Source of the DNA: Acidobacteriota bacterium | Lineage (GTDB): Bacteria; Acidobacteriota; Blastocatellia; Pyrinomonadales; Pyrinomonadaceae | Reading direction: 5' to 3' | DNA: 43,989 bases | Assembly: GCA_020200135.1 (NCBI GenBank) | Contig: JAIVJI010000028.1 | Coordinates: 1-43,989, forward strand | Shown: positions 17,876-32,208 of the stretch, in pieces | Layout of the letters: each line of letters begins with the position of its first letter | How positions within the stretch are numbered: position 1 is the first letter of the stretch | Notes under the pieces: generated by a model | Seen by the model: only the letters and a program-made list of their open reading frames with translations | Told to the model about the DNA's origin: nothing | The model's database searches: none | Made by a program: the position numbers and the translations under genes

Positions 17876-20842
17876 ATGCTGAATCTCGTCCTACGCAACC
17901 TGACTTACTACTGGCGCACGAACCTGGCCGTGTTGTTCGGCGTGGGCGTGGCGGTCGCGGTGCTGGCGGGGGCGCTGCTGGTGGGCGAGTCGGTGCGGGC
18001 GAGCCTGAGGGGGCTGTTCCTCCAGCGGCTCGGGCGCGCGTCGCACGTCATGAGCGCGCCGAACTTCTTCCGTTCGGACATCCCCGTCGAGTCTCTGCAC
18101 GGGCGCAAGGACGACGTGGGGAGCAGCGCGCGCCTGACCGTGCGCGAGACGCTCGCGGCCGCCGAGCTGGGCGAGTTCTCCGTCCGCCCGCGCCAGACCG
18201 AGACGCGCGCCGTCTTCGTCCCGCTGGCCTCTTTGCAGAGGAGCCTCGACCGGACGGGGCGCGTCAACACGATACTGTTCGCCGCGCGCGGCGGGGCGGC
18301 CGAAGAGGAGGCGGCGCGCGCGCAGACCGAGAAACTCAACGGACTCTTGCGCGCGTCGGCGACGCTCGAAGACCTGGGCGTCAAGCTGCGCTGGCTCGAC
18401 GCCGGGCGCGGGCTGGCGCTTGAGAGCGAGAGCGGGATGGTGGGCGACGCGCTGGCCGACGCGGCGCGCGCGTCGGCCGACAAGGCGGGGATGAAGGCCG
18501 CGCCCGTCCTCTCCTACCTCGCCAACACCATCCGCGTCGGCGACCGCCAGGTGCCTTACTCCATCGTCACCGCGTTCGACGAAGACACGTTCGGCCGTCT
18601 CGCGCCCCAGTCTCAAGCTCCCGGTTCGGTCGTTGACGACAGGAGCCTCGCCCCCGTCGTGCTGAACGAGTGGGCTGCGCGCGAGCTTGGCGCGCGTGTG
18701 GGCGACGCGGTGACGCTGGAGTATTACCTGTGGGAGGAGTCCGGGCGGCTCTCGACGCGGGCGGCGGAGTTCCGTCTGGCGGGCGTCGTCCCCGTCGAAG
18801 GCGCGGCGGCCGACCGCGACCTCGTGCCCGAGTACCCCGGCATCACAAGCTCGCGCAGCATCGCCGACTGGGACCCGCCGTTCCCCGTAGACCTCTCGCG
18901 CATACGCCCGCAGGACGAAGACTACTGGGACGAGCACCGCACGACGCCGAAGGCTTTCGTCACGCTCGCGCGGGCCCAGGAGCTTTGGCGCACGCGCTTC
19001 GGGAGCCTGACCTCGCTGCGCGTGCGGCGCCCCGAGGGCGAGACCCCCGAGTCCGCGCGCGCGGGCGTGGCCGACGTGCTCGGCGGGACGCTTGAGCCGT
19101 CGGCGGCGGGCTTGAGCGTCTACGCCGTGCGCGCCGAGGGGCTCGCGTCCTCGCGCGGCGCGACCGACTTCGGCGAGTACTTTCTCTACTTCAGCTTCTT
19201 CATCGTCGTCTCGGCGCTGCTGCTCGCGGCGCTCTTCTTCCGGCTCGGCGTCGAGCAGCGTCTGCGCGAGATAGGGCTGCTGCACGCGCTCGGCTTCACG
19301 GCGGGGCGCGTGCGCTCGGTCTTTCTCGCGGAGGCGCTGCTGCTCGCCGCGCTGGGGAGCGCGGTCGGCGTGCCGGGCGCTTACGCCTACGGCTGGCTGC
19401 TGATGAAGGGCTTGCGGACGTGGTGGGTCGGGGCCGTGGGCACGACCGCGCTCGAGCTGCACGCGGGGCCGTGGCCGTTCGTGTTCGGCGTGTCGGGCGG
19501 CGTCGTCGCCGCGCTGCTGTGCATCGTCTGGACGCTGAGGGGGCTGCGCCGCGCGTCGGCGCGCAGCCTGCTCGCGGGCGCGCGCGAGTGGGAGACGAAG
19601 GCGGGCGAGTTTTCGAGGCGGGCTTCAATCTTCTCGTCGCGCCGTCTGCTCGTGCCGGCGGCGGCGCTGGTCGCGACCTACAGGCCGGGGCGCAGCGTGC
19701 TGTGCATCACGCTCATCGCGTCGGCCGCCTTCATCATCGTCGCGGTGGACGCGTTCCGGCGCGACGACTCGGCGGCGGCGCGCGACCGACGTTCGGGCGG
19801 CGGCGGCTACGCGCTGCTGGCCGAGTCTCTGCTGCCCGTCGTCCACGACCCGAACACGCCCGAGGGGCGCGACGCCTTGAACCTCGGGGATGAGGACGCG
19901 CTCGAAGGCGTGACGCTCGCGCGGTTCCGCCTGCGGCCGGGCGACGACGCGAGCTGCCTGAACCTCTACCGCCCGAGCCGGCCGCGCATCCTCGCGCCGA
20001 CCGACGCTTTCAGGCGCGAAGGCCGCTTCGGCTTCGGCTCCGCGCTCGCGGCGGAAGGCGAGGCGAAGGCGAACCCGTGGCTGCTGCTCGAACGCGAGTT
20101 CGAGGACGGCGCCGTGCCCTTCGTCGCGGACGCGAACTCGGCCGCGTACGTCCTGCACGTGGGGCTGGGCGAGGACTTCATCCTGGAGCGCGGCGGAGGG
20201 GCCGCGCCGCTTCGCCTGCGGCTCGTGGCGACGCTCGCGGACAGCGTCTTTCAGGGCGAGCTGATGGTGTCGGAGCGTAACTTCCTGCGCCACTTCCCCG
20301 AGCAGGAGGGCTACCGCGTCTTCCTGCTCGACCTGCCCCCGAATTCAGACGCCGCGGACGCGCAGCGGGTGGCGGCGGCGCTGGAAGGGCGGCTCGCGGA
20401 CTTCGGCTTCGACGCGGTCTCGACCTCGGAGCGGCTGGCGAGCTTCCACCGCGTCGAGAACACGTACCTCTCGACGTTCCAGATGCTCGGCGGGCTCGGG
20501 CTCGCGCTGGGGACGCTGGGGCTGGCGGCGGTGCTCCTGAGGAACGTGCTGGAGAGGCGGAGGGAGCTGGCGCTGCTGCGCGCGGTCGGCTACAGGCGCG
20601 CGGACTTCGGGCTGATGATAGTCGCGGAGAACGCGCTGCTGCTGGCCGCGGGATTGTTGACGGGGGTGCTGTCGGCGCTCCCGGCGATTGCGCCGGTGGT
20701 CGCGGCGCGCGGGGGACGGCTGCCGCTGGCGTCGCTCGGGATGCTGCTGGCGGCGGTCGTCGTCTCGGGGCTCGCGGCCTCGCTCGTGGCGACGGCGGCC
20801 GCGCTGAGGGCGCCGCTGCTGGCCTCGCTCCGCGAGGAGTAA
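17876..20842 (+). CDS. FtsX-like ABC transporter permease with two FtsX domains
   Basis: 988 residues. The N-terminal segment [39 protein letters not shown] is a membrane helix entering a large extracytoplasmic region (about 45-430). Two FtsX modules follow: [21 protein letters not shown] with [13 protein letters not shown] (about 430-560), and [26 protein letters not shown] with [14 protein letters not shown] near the C-terminus (about 860-988). A second large soluble region (about 640-850) lies between. This doubled design is typical of MacB/LolCE-like permeases acting on envelope substrates. It is 79 nt after its ATPase. The complete length and conserved ends show this gene is intact. Confidence 0.85.
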   Translation: MLNLVLRNLTYYWRTNLAVLFGVGVAVAVLAGALLVGESVRASLRGLFLQRLGRASHVMSAPNFFRSDIPVESLHGRKDDVGSSARLTVRETLAAAELGEFSVRPRQTETRAVFVPLASLQRSLDRTGRVNTILFAARGGAAEEEAARAQTEKLNGLLRASATLEDLGVKLRWLDAGRGLALESESGMVGDALADAARASADKAGMKAAPVLSYLANTIRVGDRQVPYSIVTAFDEDTFGRLAPQSQAPGSVVDDRSLAPVVLNEWAARELGARVGDAVTLEYYLWEESGRLSTRAAEFRLAGVVPVEGAAADRDLVPEYPGITSSRSIADWDPPFPVDLSRIRPQDEDYWDEHRTTPKAFVTLARAQELWRTRFGSLTSLRVRRPEGETPESARAGVADVLGGTLEPSAAGLSVYAVRAEGLASSRGATDFGEYFLYFSFFIVVSALLLAALFFRLGVEQRLREIGLLHALGFTAGRVRSVFLAEALLLAALGSAVGVPGAYAYGWLLMKGLRTWWVGAVGTTALELHAGPWPFVFGVSGGVVAALLCIVWTLRGLRRASARSLLAGAREWETKAGEFSRRASIFSSRRLLVPAAALVATYRPGRSVLCITLIASAAFIIVAVDAFRRDDSAAARDRRSGGGGYALLAESLLPVVHDPNTPEGRDALNLGDEDALEGVTLARFRLRPGDDASCLNLYRPSRPRILAPTDAFRREGRFGFGSALAAEGEAKANPWLLLEREFEDGAVPFVADANSAAYVLHVGLGEDFILERGGGAAPLRLRLVATLADSVFQGELMVSERNFLRHFPEQEGYRVFLLDLPPNSDAADAQRVAAALEGRLADFGFDAVSTSERLASFHRVENTYLSTFQMLGGLGLALGTLGLAAVLLRNVLERRRELALLRAVGYRRADFGLMIVAENALLLAAGLLTGVLSALPAIAPVVAARGGRLPLASLGMLLAAVVVSGLAASLVATAAALRAPLLASLREE

Positions 20843-20912
20843 AAATTGTTCGAGCACCCAGGCGCGAGACGCGCTAGAATCTGTCGCCAACCCGCCCCGG
20901 AGGAGAAGAAGG

Positions 20913-22172
20913 ATGCGAAAGTTACTGCTGTCGTCGTGTCTCGCCGCGCTCGCCGCGGCGCCCGCGCTCGCCAACTGGCCGCAGTGGCGCGGCCCCGACC
21001 TCAACGGCGTGAGCGCCGAGCGGGGACTGCCGCTCAAGTGGACGGCCGCCGAGAACATCACCTGGAAGCTCGCCATGCCGGACCGCAGCGGCTCGACCCC
21101 CATCGTCTGGGGCGAGCGCCTCTTCCTCAACGTCGCCGAGGGCGACAAGCTGGGGCTGTGGTGCGTCGACCGCGCGAAGGGCGCGGTGCTGTGGAAGCGC
21201 GACCTGGGGGGCGGCAACGTCCGGATGCGCAAGCACAACATGTCCAGCCCCTCGCCCGTCACCGACGGCAGGAGCGTCTGGGTGATGACGGGGACGGGTC
21301 TGCTCAAGGGCTTCGACTTCGAGGGGCGCGAGCTGTGGGCGCGCGACATCCAGAAGGATTACGGCGAGTTCGGGCTCAACTGGGGCTACGCCTCCTCGCC
21401 CCTGCTTCACGAGGGTTCGCTCTACGTGCAGGTCCTGCACGGGATGAACACGGACGACCCTTCGTACGTGCTGCGCATCGACAAGAAGACGGGGAAGACG
21501 CTCTGGCGGGTGGAGCGGCCGACCGACGCGGTGCGCGAGTCGCCCGACGCCTACACGACGCCGGCGCTGCTGCGCGTGGGTAAGACGACCGAGATCGTCG
21601 TGAGCGGCGGCGACTACGTGACGGGGCACGACCCGGCGACGGGGAAGGAGCTGTGGCGGGCGGGCGGCCTCAACCCGGAGCGCGAGCCGTTCTTCCGCAT
21701 CGTCGCGTCGCCCGTCGTCTACGACGGGCTCATCTACGTCCCGACGCGCGTCAAGCCGCTGCTCGTGCTGCGCGCCGGCGGGCGCGGCGACGTGACGAAG
21801 ACGCACCTCGCGTGGTCGACGCAGAACGGGCCGGACGTGCCGACGCCGGTGACCGACGGCAAGCTCTTCTACGTCGTCAACGACCGCGGCATCGTCTGGT
21901 GTTTCGACGCGAAGACGGGGAAGGAGGTCTACGGCCAGCAGCGCCTGAAGCCCGGCACCTACAGCGCGTCGCCCGTGCTCGCCGACGGGAAGATTTACGT
22001 GACGAGCGAGGACGGCGTGACCTCGGTCGTCAAGGCCGGCCCGCGGTTCGAGGTGCTCGCGGAGAACGACCTCGCCGAGTACACGCTCAGCTCGCCCGCG
22101 GTCTCCGAAGGCCAACTCTTCCTACGCACCTCCGGCCACCTCTACTGCATCGGCCGACGTAAGAAGGCGTAA
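20913..22172 (+). CDS. PQQ-like beta-propeller protein, secreted (propeller 2)
   Basis: 419 residues. The start at 20913 has a strong GGAGGAG 7 nt upstream (20899-20905). A signal peptide ends APALA, then [21 protein letters not shown], the first blade. Further blades include [48 protein letters not shown] and [16 protein letters not shown], closing with [10 protein letters not shown]. It follows the FtsX permease by 70 nt and may be part of the same transcript. BamB-like propeller, envelope location; probably a binding or scaffold protein. No catalytic residues of quinoprotein dehydrogenases are evident. Confidence 0.85.
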   Translation: MRKLLLSSCLAALAAAPALANWPQWRGPDLNGVSAERGLPLKWTAAENITWKLAMPDRSGSTPIVWGERLFLNVAEGDKLGLWCVDRAKGAVLWKRDLGGGNVRMRKHNMSSPSPVTDGRSVWVMTGTGLLKGFDFEGRELWARDIQKDYGEFGLNWGYASSPLLHEGSLYVQVLHGMNTDDPSYVLRIDKKTGKTLWRVERPTDAVRESPDAYTTPALLRVGKTTEIVVSGGDYVTGHDPATGKELWRAGGLNPEREPFFRIVASPVVYDGLIYVPTRVKPLLVLRAGGRGDVTKTHLAWSTQNGPDVPTPVTDGKLFYVVNDRGIVWCFDAKTGKEVYGQQRLKPGTYSASPVLADGKIYVTSEDGVTSVVKAGPRFEVLAENDLAEYTLSSPAVSEGQLFLRTSGHLYCIGRRKKA

Positions 22173-22187
22173 GTGGCTTGAACCGTT

Positions 22188-22501
22188 TCACGACTGCGGC
22201 TTGAAGTACAGGACCATGCCGGCGCCGGCGGCGGCGAGGACGAAGCCGAGGTAGAGCAGCGGGTTGGGCGCGTTCTTCGGCGGGTGGAGCACCATCGAGA
22301 AGAGGACGTTGACGAGCGGCGCGCCGGCGAAGACGAGCGGAGCCCCAGCACGGGCACCAGCACCCCGATCAGAAAGTACGCCGCGCCCACGCACAGCAGC
22401 GCCCGCAGAGGGTTCCCCAACTGCACCTGCCCCTGATGCAGAATCGGCCCGTACAGCCCCCACGCGACCGCCGCGCCGAGGGCGAAGATTATCCAGAGCA
22501 T
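22188..22501 (-). pseudogene. EamA/DMT-like membrane protein, internal deletion and frameshift
   Basis: From the ATG at 22501 the frame reads LWIIFALGAAVAWGLYGPIL and GNPLRALLCVGAAYFLIGVLVPVLGL, then becomes Arg/Ser-rich nonsense. The next frame takes over near 22340 with APLVFAGAPLVNVLFSMVLH, then PLLYLGFVLAAAGAGMVLYFKPQS and a stop at 22188. Joined, it gives only about 100 residues, while two membrane helices expected between the halves are absent. So about 50 residues are probably missing in addition to the shift. The family name is tentative; the hydrophobic pattern fits a small drug/metabolite-transporter-like protein. Sandwiched between a propeller gene end and a heptamer repeat. Confidence 0.6.
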
Positions 22502-22521
22502 TTTCGGAAGACCTCACGAAT

Positions 22522-22599
22522 CGTGAACCGTGAACCGTGAACCGTGACGAGAAAAAACTCAGTTCTTACTTGTCACGGTTTACGGTTCACGGTTCACGG
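22522..22599. repeat. Heptamer inverted repeat downstream of the receptor gene
   Basis: Left arm 22522-22551 is four units of GTGAACC type; right arm 22569-22599 is their complement (TCACGGT, TTACGGT, TCACGGT, TCACGG). The spacer contains CTCAGTTCTTACTTGTCACGG, clearly related to the spacer of the element at 17793, so the two are copies of one repeat. Confidence 0.85.
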
Positions 22600-22602
22600 C
22601 TG

Positions 22603-25788
<3,186 letters not shown>

Positions 25789-25905
25789 GTGGACGTATAA
25801 CTCCGCGTTCGATAGCCACTGTCCGGGGCGACCCTTTATACTCCGCATTCTAGCAGGCGGTTTCAGATTTTGAGGAAAATCCAGACCACCGCCGCCGGAA
25901 AATTT

Positions 25906-25932
25906 AAGGGGCGCGCGCTTTTTGCGCCCCTT
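25906..25932. promoter_or_regulatory. Hairpin in the divergent receptor intergenic region
   Basis: A 9-bp perfect stem AAGGGGCGC (25906-25914) and GCGCCCCTT (25924-25932) encloses GCGCTTTTT. It lies about 100 nt before the second receptor's start and could be an attenuator in its leader, or the end of a readthrough transcript. No transcription data. Confidence 0.4.
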
Positions 25933-26033
25933 TTCGCCGCAAAAAGCTAAGATTCGGCGACGACGAAAAACCGCGCGCGCCTTTCGCTCGACCAGCGCTC
26001 GCCGGCCCGTTGACCCTTTGAGGAGAAACCATC

Positions 26034-29000
26034 TTGAAGTCCAAGCTCCAAGCCTTCGTACTTCTGTCCATCTCGCTGTGCGCCGCCTTCGCCTCCGCGC
26101 CCCGCGCCTCGGCGCAGACGCACCGCGGCTCCGTGCTCGGCACGGTCTACGACCCGGTCAGGGACGTGATCCCAGGCGCGGAAGTGAAGTTGATTAACGT
26201 GGGCACAAATGAGACGCGCACGACCACGACCGGCGAAGAGGGGCGGTACACCATCTCTTCGCTGCCGCCGGGCACGTACCGCCTCGAAGTCTCGCACGTG
26301 GGCTTCTCGACCTTCCGCCGCAACGAGGTCGTGCTGAGTGTAAATCAGGAGCTTAGGTTCGATGTCTCCCTTGAGGTCGGCGCCGTCTCAGGTCACACAT
26401 ACATAGTCGCGCAGTCGCCCGACGAGTTGAAGAAGGACTCGGCCTCTCTGGGCACGGTCATCGAGAACCGGCAGGTCGAGGGGCTCCCGCTCGACGGGCG
26501 CAACTTCTACGAGCTGTCGCTGCTCGTCCCCGGCGCCGCGCCGCCCGCGCAGGGCTCCGCCGGGTCGGTGCGCGGCGACTTCGCCTTCTCGGTCAACGGC
26601 GCGCGCGAGGACTCGAACAACTTCCTGCTCGACGGCGTCTACAACGTCGACCCCAAGCTCAACACCTTCGGCGTCCGGCCCCCCGTGGACGCCATACGCG
26701 AGTTCGAGACGCTGACCTCGACCTACGACGCCTCGTTCGGACGCTCGGGCGGCGCGCAGGTCAACGTCGTCCTCAAGTCGGGGACGAACGCCTTCCACGG
26801 CTCGCTCTACGAGTTCCACCGCAACGGCCGTCTGGACGCGCGCAACTTCTTCGCGCCAGCGGGCGAGCCGGCGCCCGAGTACATCCGCAACCAGTTCGGC
26901 TTCTCCGTGGGCGGCCCCGTCCGTGCCGACCGCACCTTCTTCTTCGCGGACTACGAGGGCACGCGCTCGCGCGAGGGCATCACGCGCGTCGCCAACGTCC
27001 CGACGCTCCGCGAACGCGCCGGCGACTTCTCGCAGTCGTTCGACTTCTTCGGCCGCCCCGTCGCCATCCGCGACCCGTTCCGCGTCGACCCCGTGTCGTT
27101 CAGGCCGCTCCCGTGCGTCGCGCCGGGCGACCCCGGCTGCTTCCCCGGCAACGTCATCCCGGCAGAGCGCCAGAGCGCGGTCGGCCGCCGGATCGCCGCG
27201 CTCTACCCGGCGCCCAACCGCGCGGCGCCCTTCGCCAACTTCGTCTCGTCGCCGACGCAGCGCGACCGCAACGACCACTTCGACGTGCGCGTCGATCACG
27301 TCCTCGGCTCAAGCTCGGCGCTCGCCTTCCGCTACAGCTTCGGCGACCGCGCGCTCTTCGAGCCGTTCGCGGGGCCGACCTTCGCGGCCGTGCCCGGCTA
27401 CGGCAACGACGTGCTGCGGCGCGGCCAGAACGCGATGGCCGGGTGGACGAAGGTCTTCGGCCCGGCCCTCGTCAACGACGCGCGCGTCGCCTTCAACCGC
27501 GTCGCCTCGGCGGTGCTTCAGGAGAACCGCGCCGCGTCGGTCAACCAGCGCGTCGGCCTGCCCGACCTCTCGCCGAACCCGCGCGACGCGGGCCTGAGCT
27601 TCATCACCGTCACGGGCTTCTCGCCGCTCGGCGAGGAGTTCAACAACCCGCAGAACAGCGTCACCAACACCTTCCAGCTCCTCGACACGGCGACCTACAC
27701 GCGCGGCCGCCACCTCTTCAAGTTCGGCGCGGACGTGCGCGCCGTCCAGCAGAACGCCTTCCGCGACGTGCAGTCGCGCGGCTTCATCCAGTTCACGCCG
27801 TTCGCCTACACCGGCAACTCGCTCGGCGACCTCCTGCTCGGCTTCCCCACGGTGACGGGCGGGGCGCGCGTGGACAACGCGCAGCACCTGCGCTCGGAGA
27901 GCTACCACTTCTTCCTCAACGACCAGATACGTCTGACCGAGCGGCTGACCCTTTCGGCCGGCCTGCGCTACGAGTACAACTCGCCGCCGGTCGACGCCGA
28001 AGACCGCGCGAACGTCTACGACGCCGCGACCGGCGCGCTCGTCGCCGTGGGCACGAATGGTGTGCCGCGCTCGGGCTTCCGTCCCGACCGGAACAACTTC
28101 GCGCCGCGCGTCGGTGTGGCGTGGACAATCGGCGGCGACGGCCGGACGGTGCTGCGCGCGGGCTACGGCGTCTACTACGACCAGTCGCCGCTCGCGCCCG
28201 GCGAGGCGCTCTACTTCAACCGGCCTTACTTCGACTTCAACCTCTTCTTCCCCGTCCCGCAGCTCGGCGTGGCGCCCACGCTCGCCAACCCGTTCCCGGC
28301 GAACTTCCCCTTCGCGCTGCCCGACTCGGCGCTCGCCATCCAGCGCGACCTGCGCACGCCCTACATGCAGCACTGGAACGCCAACGTCCAGCGGCAGCTC
28401 TGGGCGGGCGGCGTGCTCGAAGTCGCCTACGTCGGCTCGAAGGGGACGAAGCTGCTCTCGGCGCGCGACATCAACCAGCCGCAGCCGAGCGTGCTCCCGC
28501 CGAATCTGCCCTTCGTCCCGCGCCCGAACCCGTTCTTCGACGACGTCAACCTCATCGAGTCGCGCGCCTCGTCCACCTACCACGCGCTCCAGGCGCGCTA
28601 CCAGCAGCGCCTCTCGCGCGGCCTCGCCGTGCTCGGCTCCTACACGTGGTCGAAGTCCATCGACGACGCGTCGAACTTCTTCACCTCGGCGGGCGACCCG
28701 AACTTTCCGCAGAACTCGTACGACCTGAGGGCCGAGCGGGCGCTCTCGAACTTCGACGTGCGCCAACGCCTCTCGGTCAGCTACTCCTACGACCTGCCGT
28801 TCGGCCGCGGCCGCGCGTTCGTTAACGACGACGGCTTCCTGACGACGCTCCTGACGGGCTGGCAGACTTACGGCATCGTCACCGCGCAGACCGGGCGTCC
28901 GTTCACGGTCGCGCTCATTCAGGAGTTCGACAACAGCGGGACGGGGCGCTCGGCGCTCGGCTTCGGCGCGAACGACCGGCCGAACGTGGTCGGCGACCCG

Positions 29001-29312
29001 AACGACGGCCCGCGCACGCCCGAGCAGTGGTTCGACACCTCCGCCTTCACGTTCCCCGCGCCGGGCACGTTCGGCAACGCTGGGCGCAACATCCTGACGG
29101 GGCCCGGCTACCAGAACGTCAACGCGTCGCTCGTCAAGAACACCGCGCTCGGCGAGCGGCTCAGCCTGCAACTGCGCGCCGAGGTCTTCAACCTCTTCAA
29201 CCACCCGAACCTGAACCTCCCCGACAATTTCCTGGGCTCGCCCACGTTCGGGCGCGTCACCTCTGCGCGCGACCCGCGCCACATACAGTTCGGCGCGAAG
29301 CTGCTCTTCTAG
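26034..29312 (+). CDS. Oar-like TonB-dependent receptor with carboxypeptidase-regulatory domain (receptor 2)
   Basis: 1092 residues from a TTG start at 26034, preceded by AGGAG at a spacing of about 9 nt. A signal peptide ([22 protein letters not shown]) is followed by a CarboxypepD_reg-like domain ([20 protein letters not shown]; about 30-115), a plug domain ([51 protein letters not shown]) and a beta-barrel ending [10 protein letters not shown] with a terminal Phe. Same architecture as receptor 1; 40 consecutive bases of the plug region are identical between the two genes in opposite orientation. It is followed after 26 nt by a propeller gene in the same direction, so uptake and propeller functions may be linked (inference). 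Confidence 0.9.
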   Translation: MKSKLQAFVLLSISLCAAFASAPRASAQTHRGSVLGTVYDPVRDVIPGAEVKLINVGTNETRTTTTGEEGRYTISSLPPGTYRLEVSHVGFSTFRRNEVVLSVNQELRFDVSLEVGAVSGHTYIVAQSPDELKKDSASLGTVIENRQVEGLPLDGRNFYELSLLVPGAAPPAQGSAGSVRGDFAFSVNGAREDSNNFLLDGVYNVDPKLNTFGVRPPVDAIREFETLTSTYDASFGRSGGAQVNVVLKSGTNAFHGSLYEFHRNGRLDARNFFAPAGEPAPEYIRNQFGFSVGGPVRADRTFFFADYEGTRSREGITRVANVPTLRERAGDFSQSFDFFGRPVAIRDPFRVDPVSFRPLPCVAPGDPGCFPGNVIPAERQSAVGRRIAALYPAPNRAAPFANFVSSPTQRDRNDHFDVRVDHVLGSSSALAFRYSFGDRALFEPFAGPTFAAVPGYGNDVLRRGQNAMAGWTKVFGPALVNDARVAFNRVASAVLQENRAASVNQRVGLPDLSPNPRDAGLSFITVTGFSPLGEEFNNPQNSVTNTFQLLDTATYTRGRHLFKFGADVRAVQQNAFRDVQSRGFIQFTPFAYTGNSLGDLLLGFPTVTGGARVDNAQHLRSESYHFFLNDQIRLTERLTLSAGLRYEYNSPPVDAEDRANVYDAATGALVAVGTNGVPRSGFRPDRNNFAPRVGVAWTIGGDGRTVLRAGYGVYYDQSPLAPGEALYFNRPYFDFNLFFPVPQLGVAPTLANPFPANFPFALPDSALAIQRDLRTPYMQHWNANVQRQLWAGGVLEVAYVGSKGTKLLSARDINQPQPSVLPPNLPFVPRPNPFFDDVNLIESRASSTYHALQARYQQRLSRGLAVLGSYTWSKSIDDASNFFTSAGDPNFPQNSYDLRAERALSNFDVRQRLSVSYSYDLPFGRGRAFVNDDGFLTTLLTGWQTYGIVTAQTGRPFTVALIQEFDNSGTGRSALGFGANDRPNVVGDPNDGPRTPEQWFDTSAFTFPAPGTFGNAGRNILTGPGYQNVNASLVKNTALGERLSLQLRAEVFNLFNHPNLNLPDNFLGSPTFGRVTSARDPRHIQFGAKLLF

Positions 29313-29338
29313 GGACTCGCTTTGAGATGGGACAGAAC

Positions 29339-30389
29339 ATGAGGAGCCGTGTAACGCTACTTCTGGCGCCGACGATTCTTTTCTCCTTCGCCCTCGCGGC
29401 GGGCGGCGCAAGCTGGAAGGGGAGTGCGCCCGTGGCCGCGTCGGTCGAGTGGCCGCAGTGGCGCGGGCCGAACCGCGACGGACTGGCGGCCGGGGTCGGG
29501 GCCGAAGTCAACGCCGGTCGTAGCAAACGGGCGCGTCTACACGCTCGGCATCTCGGGTCTGCTCTCGGCGCACGACGCCAAGACGGGCCGCCTCGTCTGG
29601 CGCAAAGATTTTTCAAAGCAGTTCCCCACGACCTCGCCGCTCTACGGGACGGCGATGTCGCCGATAGTTTTGGGCGACATGCTCATCGCGCACGTCGGCG
29701 GGCCTGACAAGGGCGCTCTGACGGCCTTCGACGCCGCGAACGGCGCGGTCAAGTGGAGTTACGACGCCGACGGCCCCGCCTACTCCTCGCCCGTCGTGCT
29801 GACGGCCGGCGGCGAGCGGCAGGTCGTCACCTTCACGCAGAAGGAGCTGGTCGGGGTCTCGGCCGCGACGGGCGCGCCGCTGTGGAAGCTCCCGGCCAAG
29901 ACCTCTTACGACACGAACTGCAACACGCCGGTCGTCTACAGGGACACGGTCGTCGTCTCGCTCGAAGGGCAGGGGATGGTCGCGCTGCGCCCCGCGCGCG
30001 AGGGCGGCCGTTGGGCGGCGCGCGAGGTCTGGCGCAACGGGGAGAACGAGCTGTACATGAACACGCCCGTGCTCCGCGGCGCGACGCTCTACGGGCTCTC
30101 GACGCGCAAGAAGGGACAGTTCTTCGCGCTGGACGCGGCGACGGGCAAGACCGTCTGGCAGGGGCCGGGGCGCATGGGCGAGAACGCTTCAATCGTCGGC
30201 GTCGGCGGGACGCTGCTGGCGCTCACGAACGACGCGGTGCTCTACGTCCTCCCGGCGGGCACGTCTTCGTTCGCCCCCTCGGCGCAGTACACCGTCGCCG
30301 GCTCGCAGACGTGGGCGCACCCCGTCTTCCTCGGCGACCAGATTCTCGTCAAGGACGAGACGACGCTCGCCGCTCTGTCACTCAAATAG
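29339..30389 (+). pseudogene. PQQ-like beta-propeller protein, internal deletion and frameshift (propeller 3)
   Basis: From the ATG at 29339 the frame gives a signal peptide (VTLLLAPTILFSFALAAGGA) and the first blade EWPQWRGPNRDGLAAG. Near 29490-29500 it then becomes nonsense. The next frame carries on with GPKSTPVVANGRVYTLGISG, AHDAKTGRLVWRKDFSKQF and several blades to TTLAALSLK, stop at 30387-30389. Relatives have about 60 residues between GLAAG and GPKSTPVV, so a block is missing in addition to the shift. It would be a secreted BamB-like protein if restored. Downstream of receptor 2 by 26 nt; followed by a strong hairpin terminator. Confidence 0.75.
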
Positions 30390-30403
30390 TCAACAGCTCT
30401 CCA

Positions 30404-30448
30404 CAAAGCGGAAGGGGCGGGGATTGGATTCCCGCCCCTTCCGCTTTG
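30404..30448. terminator. 18-bp hairpin between convergent propeller genes
   Basis: Arms 30404-30421 and 30431-30448 are perfectly complementary (CAAAGCGGAAGGGGCGGG on the left) around the 9-nt loop GATTGGATT. It lies between the ends of propellers 3 and 4 and probably terminates transcription from both sides; the T-rich end of the stem replaces a classical T-run. Confidence 0.65.
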
Positions 30449-30462
30449 ACTCCGGCAAGAGT

Positions 30463-32073
30463 TCAGTCGGCGAGCTTGTAGCAGGCCATCTGGGTGGCGT
30501 TGCGGACGAGGAGGCGTCCGCCGGCGATGGCCGGGACGTTCCACGTCCGGCCTTCGAGGGCCGCGAAGCGCGCCAGCTCGGTGTGGCCGGCGGGCGTGGC
30601 GCGGACGAGCGCGATCTCGCCCTCCTCGGTCGTGACGATGAGGTGGCCGCTCGCCACGACGACCTGCCCGTAGCCGTACCCGCGCGCCTTCCACTTCTGC
30701 TGCCCCGTCTCCAGCTCGACGCACGTCAGCATCCCCTCGTCCAGCCCGTAGACGTGCCCCTCGTGCAGCACCGAGCTGTTGAACTTGTTCTTCATCGAGG
30801 CGCGCTCCCAGACCGACGCGGCCGAGAGCTTGCCGCCCCCGCCGCCGACCTCGACGAGCGCGGCGCCCTTGCCGTACCCGGCCGAGACGAAGAAGCGGTT
30901 GGGCCCCGTCACGATGGGCTGCGCGACGTTGATGCCGATGGAGTTGGCCCAGGGGAACACCCACAGCACCGTGCCGTCCTCGGGCGCTATCCCGGCGACG
31001 TTGCGCGCGGTGACGGCGAGTATCTGGCGGCGCCCGGCGAGCGTCACCAGCATCGGCGAGGTGTAAGAGGCCGCGTCGCCGAGCGCGCCCCACGCCCGCG
31101 CGCCCGTCCGCGCGTTGTAGGCGACGACCGACTTGCCGTTCGGGCCGCCCGGAATGACTACGACCTTGTCGTCAACCACCAGCGGCGACGCCGCCATCCC
31201 CCACGGGATGTTCGACACGCCCGCGTCCTTCAGGATGTTCTTCGACCAGATGAGTCGACCGCTGCGCGCGTCGAGGCAGCGCAGCTCGCCGAGCGCGCCG
31301 AGCGCGTAGAGACGCCCTTCGTGCCACGTCGGCGTCGAGCGCGGCCCGTCGCCGGTCGAGTCTGTGTAGAGCGCGTCCCAGCCGTGCGTCCACAGCTCCC
31401 GCCCGTTCTCGACGTTGTAGGCGACGACGACCTCCTGCCCGCGCCGCTGCTCGATGGTGTAGGCGACGCCGTCGGCCACCGAGAACGAGGCGTAGCCGCC
31501 GCCCGAAGGCTGTTTCCAGAGCTGTTGCAGCCCGCCCTTCCAGTCCGTCCGGATGGGCTGCTCGTCGTAGCGGCCGTCGCGCGCGGGGCCGCGGAAGTTC
31601 GTCCAGTAGTTGCGTCGCGCGGGCCGCGCCGCCGCCGCAGTCTCGGGCTGACCCGGCGCGGGCGCCGACGCCGCCACCTGCGCGGCCGCGTCGGCGGGCG
31701 GCGGCGCGCCGGGCTGCGCCGCCGCAGGGTCTACGCTGGCGGCGGCCTGCGGGTCTGCCGCGGGGGCCGCGGCGGCCGCGGCGGCCGGGGGGGCGGCCTG
31801 TTGCTGCGCGGCGCGGTGGCGCTCCAGTTCCGCGTAGTGCGCGTCGGTGCCGGGGTCTGTGGCCGTGCGCGTGCCGAAGAGGAGGTAGGCGTAGGTCGCG
31901 CCGAGCGCGAGGACGAGTATCGCGCCGAGCACCTTGAACTCGTGCCCGGGGCGCGTCAGCAGCAGGACAAGCCCCGCGGGCGGCGCGACGACGCACGCCG
32001 CCAGCACGACCGGCCACGAGTGATACCACGCCGCACGCCTCTCGGTCGCTTCGCCTTGCGTCTCTTCAAACAT
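30463..32073 (-). CDS. Membrane-anchored PQQ-like beta-propeller with Ala/Pro linker (propeller 4)
   Basis: 536 residues, with an architecture different from the other propellers here. After a short cytoplasmic start there are two transmembrane helices (VVLAACVVAPPAGLVLLLT, then VLGAILVLALGATYAYLLF). A low-complexity Ala/Pro/Gln linker follows (about 88-150), then the propeller: YWTNFRGPARDGRYDEQPIR, CLDARSGRLIWSKNILKDAG, AYNARTGARAWG, CVELETGQQKWKARG, closing ARNATQMACYKLAD-like (VRNATQMACYKLAD). It is tethered to the inner membrane, with the propeller presumably on the outside. GGAG lies 10 nt upstream of the ATG. Separated from the upstream propeller gene by a terminator, so probably its own unit. 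Confidence 0.85.
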   Translation of the reverse strand: MFEETQGEATERRAAWYHSWPVVLAACVVAPPAGLVLLLTRPGHEFKVLGAILVLALGATYAYLLFGTRTATDPGTDAHYAELERHRAAQQQAAPPAAAAAAAPAADPQAAASVDPAAAQPGAPPPADAAAQVAASAPAPGQPETAAAARPARRNYWTNFRGPARDGRYDEQPIRTDWKGGLQQLWKQPSGGGYASFSVADGVAYTIEQRRGQEVVVAYNVENGRELWTHGWDALYTDSTGDGPRSTPTWHEGRLYALGALGELRCLDARSGRLIWSKNILKDAGVSNIPWGMAASPLVVDDKVVVIPGGPNGKSVVAYNARTGARAWGALGDAASYTSPMLVTLAGRRQILAVTARNVAGIAPEDGTVLWVFPWANSIGINVAQPIVTGPNRFFVSAGYGKGAALVEVGGGGGKLSAASVWERASMKNKFNSSVLHEGHVYGLDEGMLTCVELETGQQKWKARGYGYGQVVVASGHLIVTTEEGEIALVRATPAGHTELARFAALEGRTWNVPAIAGGRLLVRNATQMACYKLAD

Positions 32074-32101
32074 GCTCGTCGGCTCCTGTGTCTAAAAATG
32101 G

Positions 32102-32137
32102 AAGGGAGGGCGCTGCCGTTCGCAGGCGCCCTCCCTT
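32102..32137 (-). terminator. Rho-independent terminator downstream of propeller 5
   Basis: A 12-bp perfect stem, AAGGGAGGGCGC (32102-32113) with GCGCCCTCCCTT (32126-32137), is followed on the minus strand by CCATTTTTAG. It lies 72-107 nt beyond the stop of the minus-strand propeller 5 gene and before the start of propeller 4. Confidence 0.65.
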
Positions 32138-32208
32138 ATAGACGGCGCGGGCCGGCCGCTTGTTCCTAGAATGCGCCGGCCCCGCCTTTTAGTCCACCCG
32201 GCGGGCGC

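Noticed and set aside
17793..22599. CRISPR array
   Set aside because: The repeat units are 7 bp with no unique spacers of 30-40 bp and no cas genes.
27309..29411. 700-residue minus-strand frame over receptor 2
   Set aside because: Shadow frame, Arg/Val-rich, opposite a conserved receptor.
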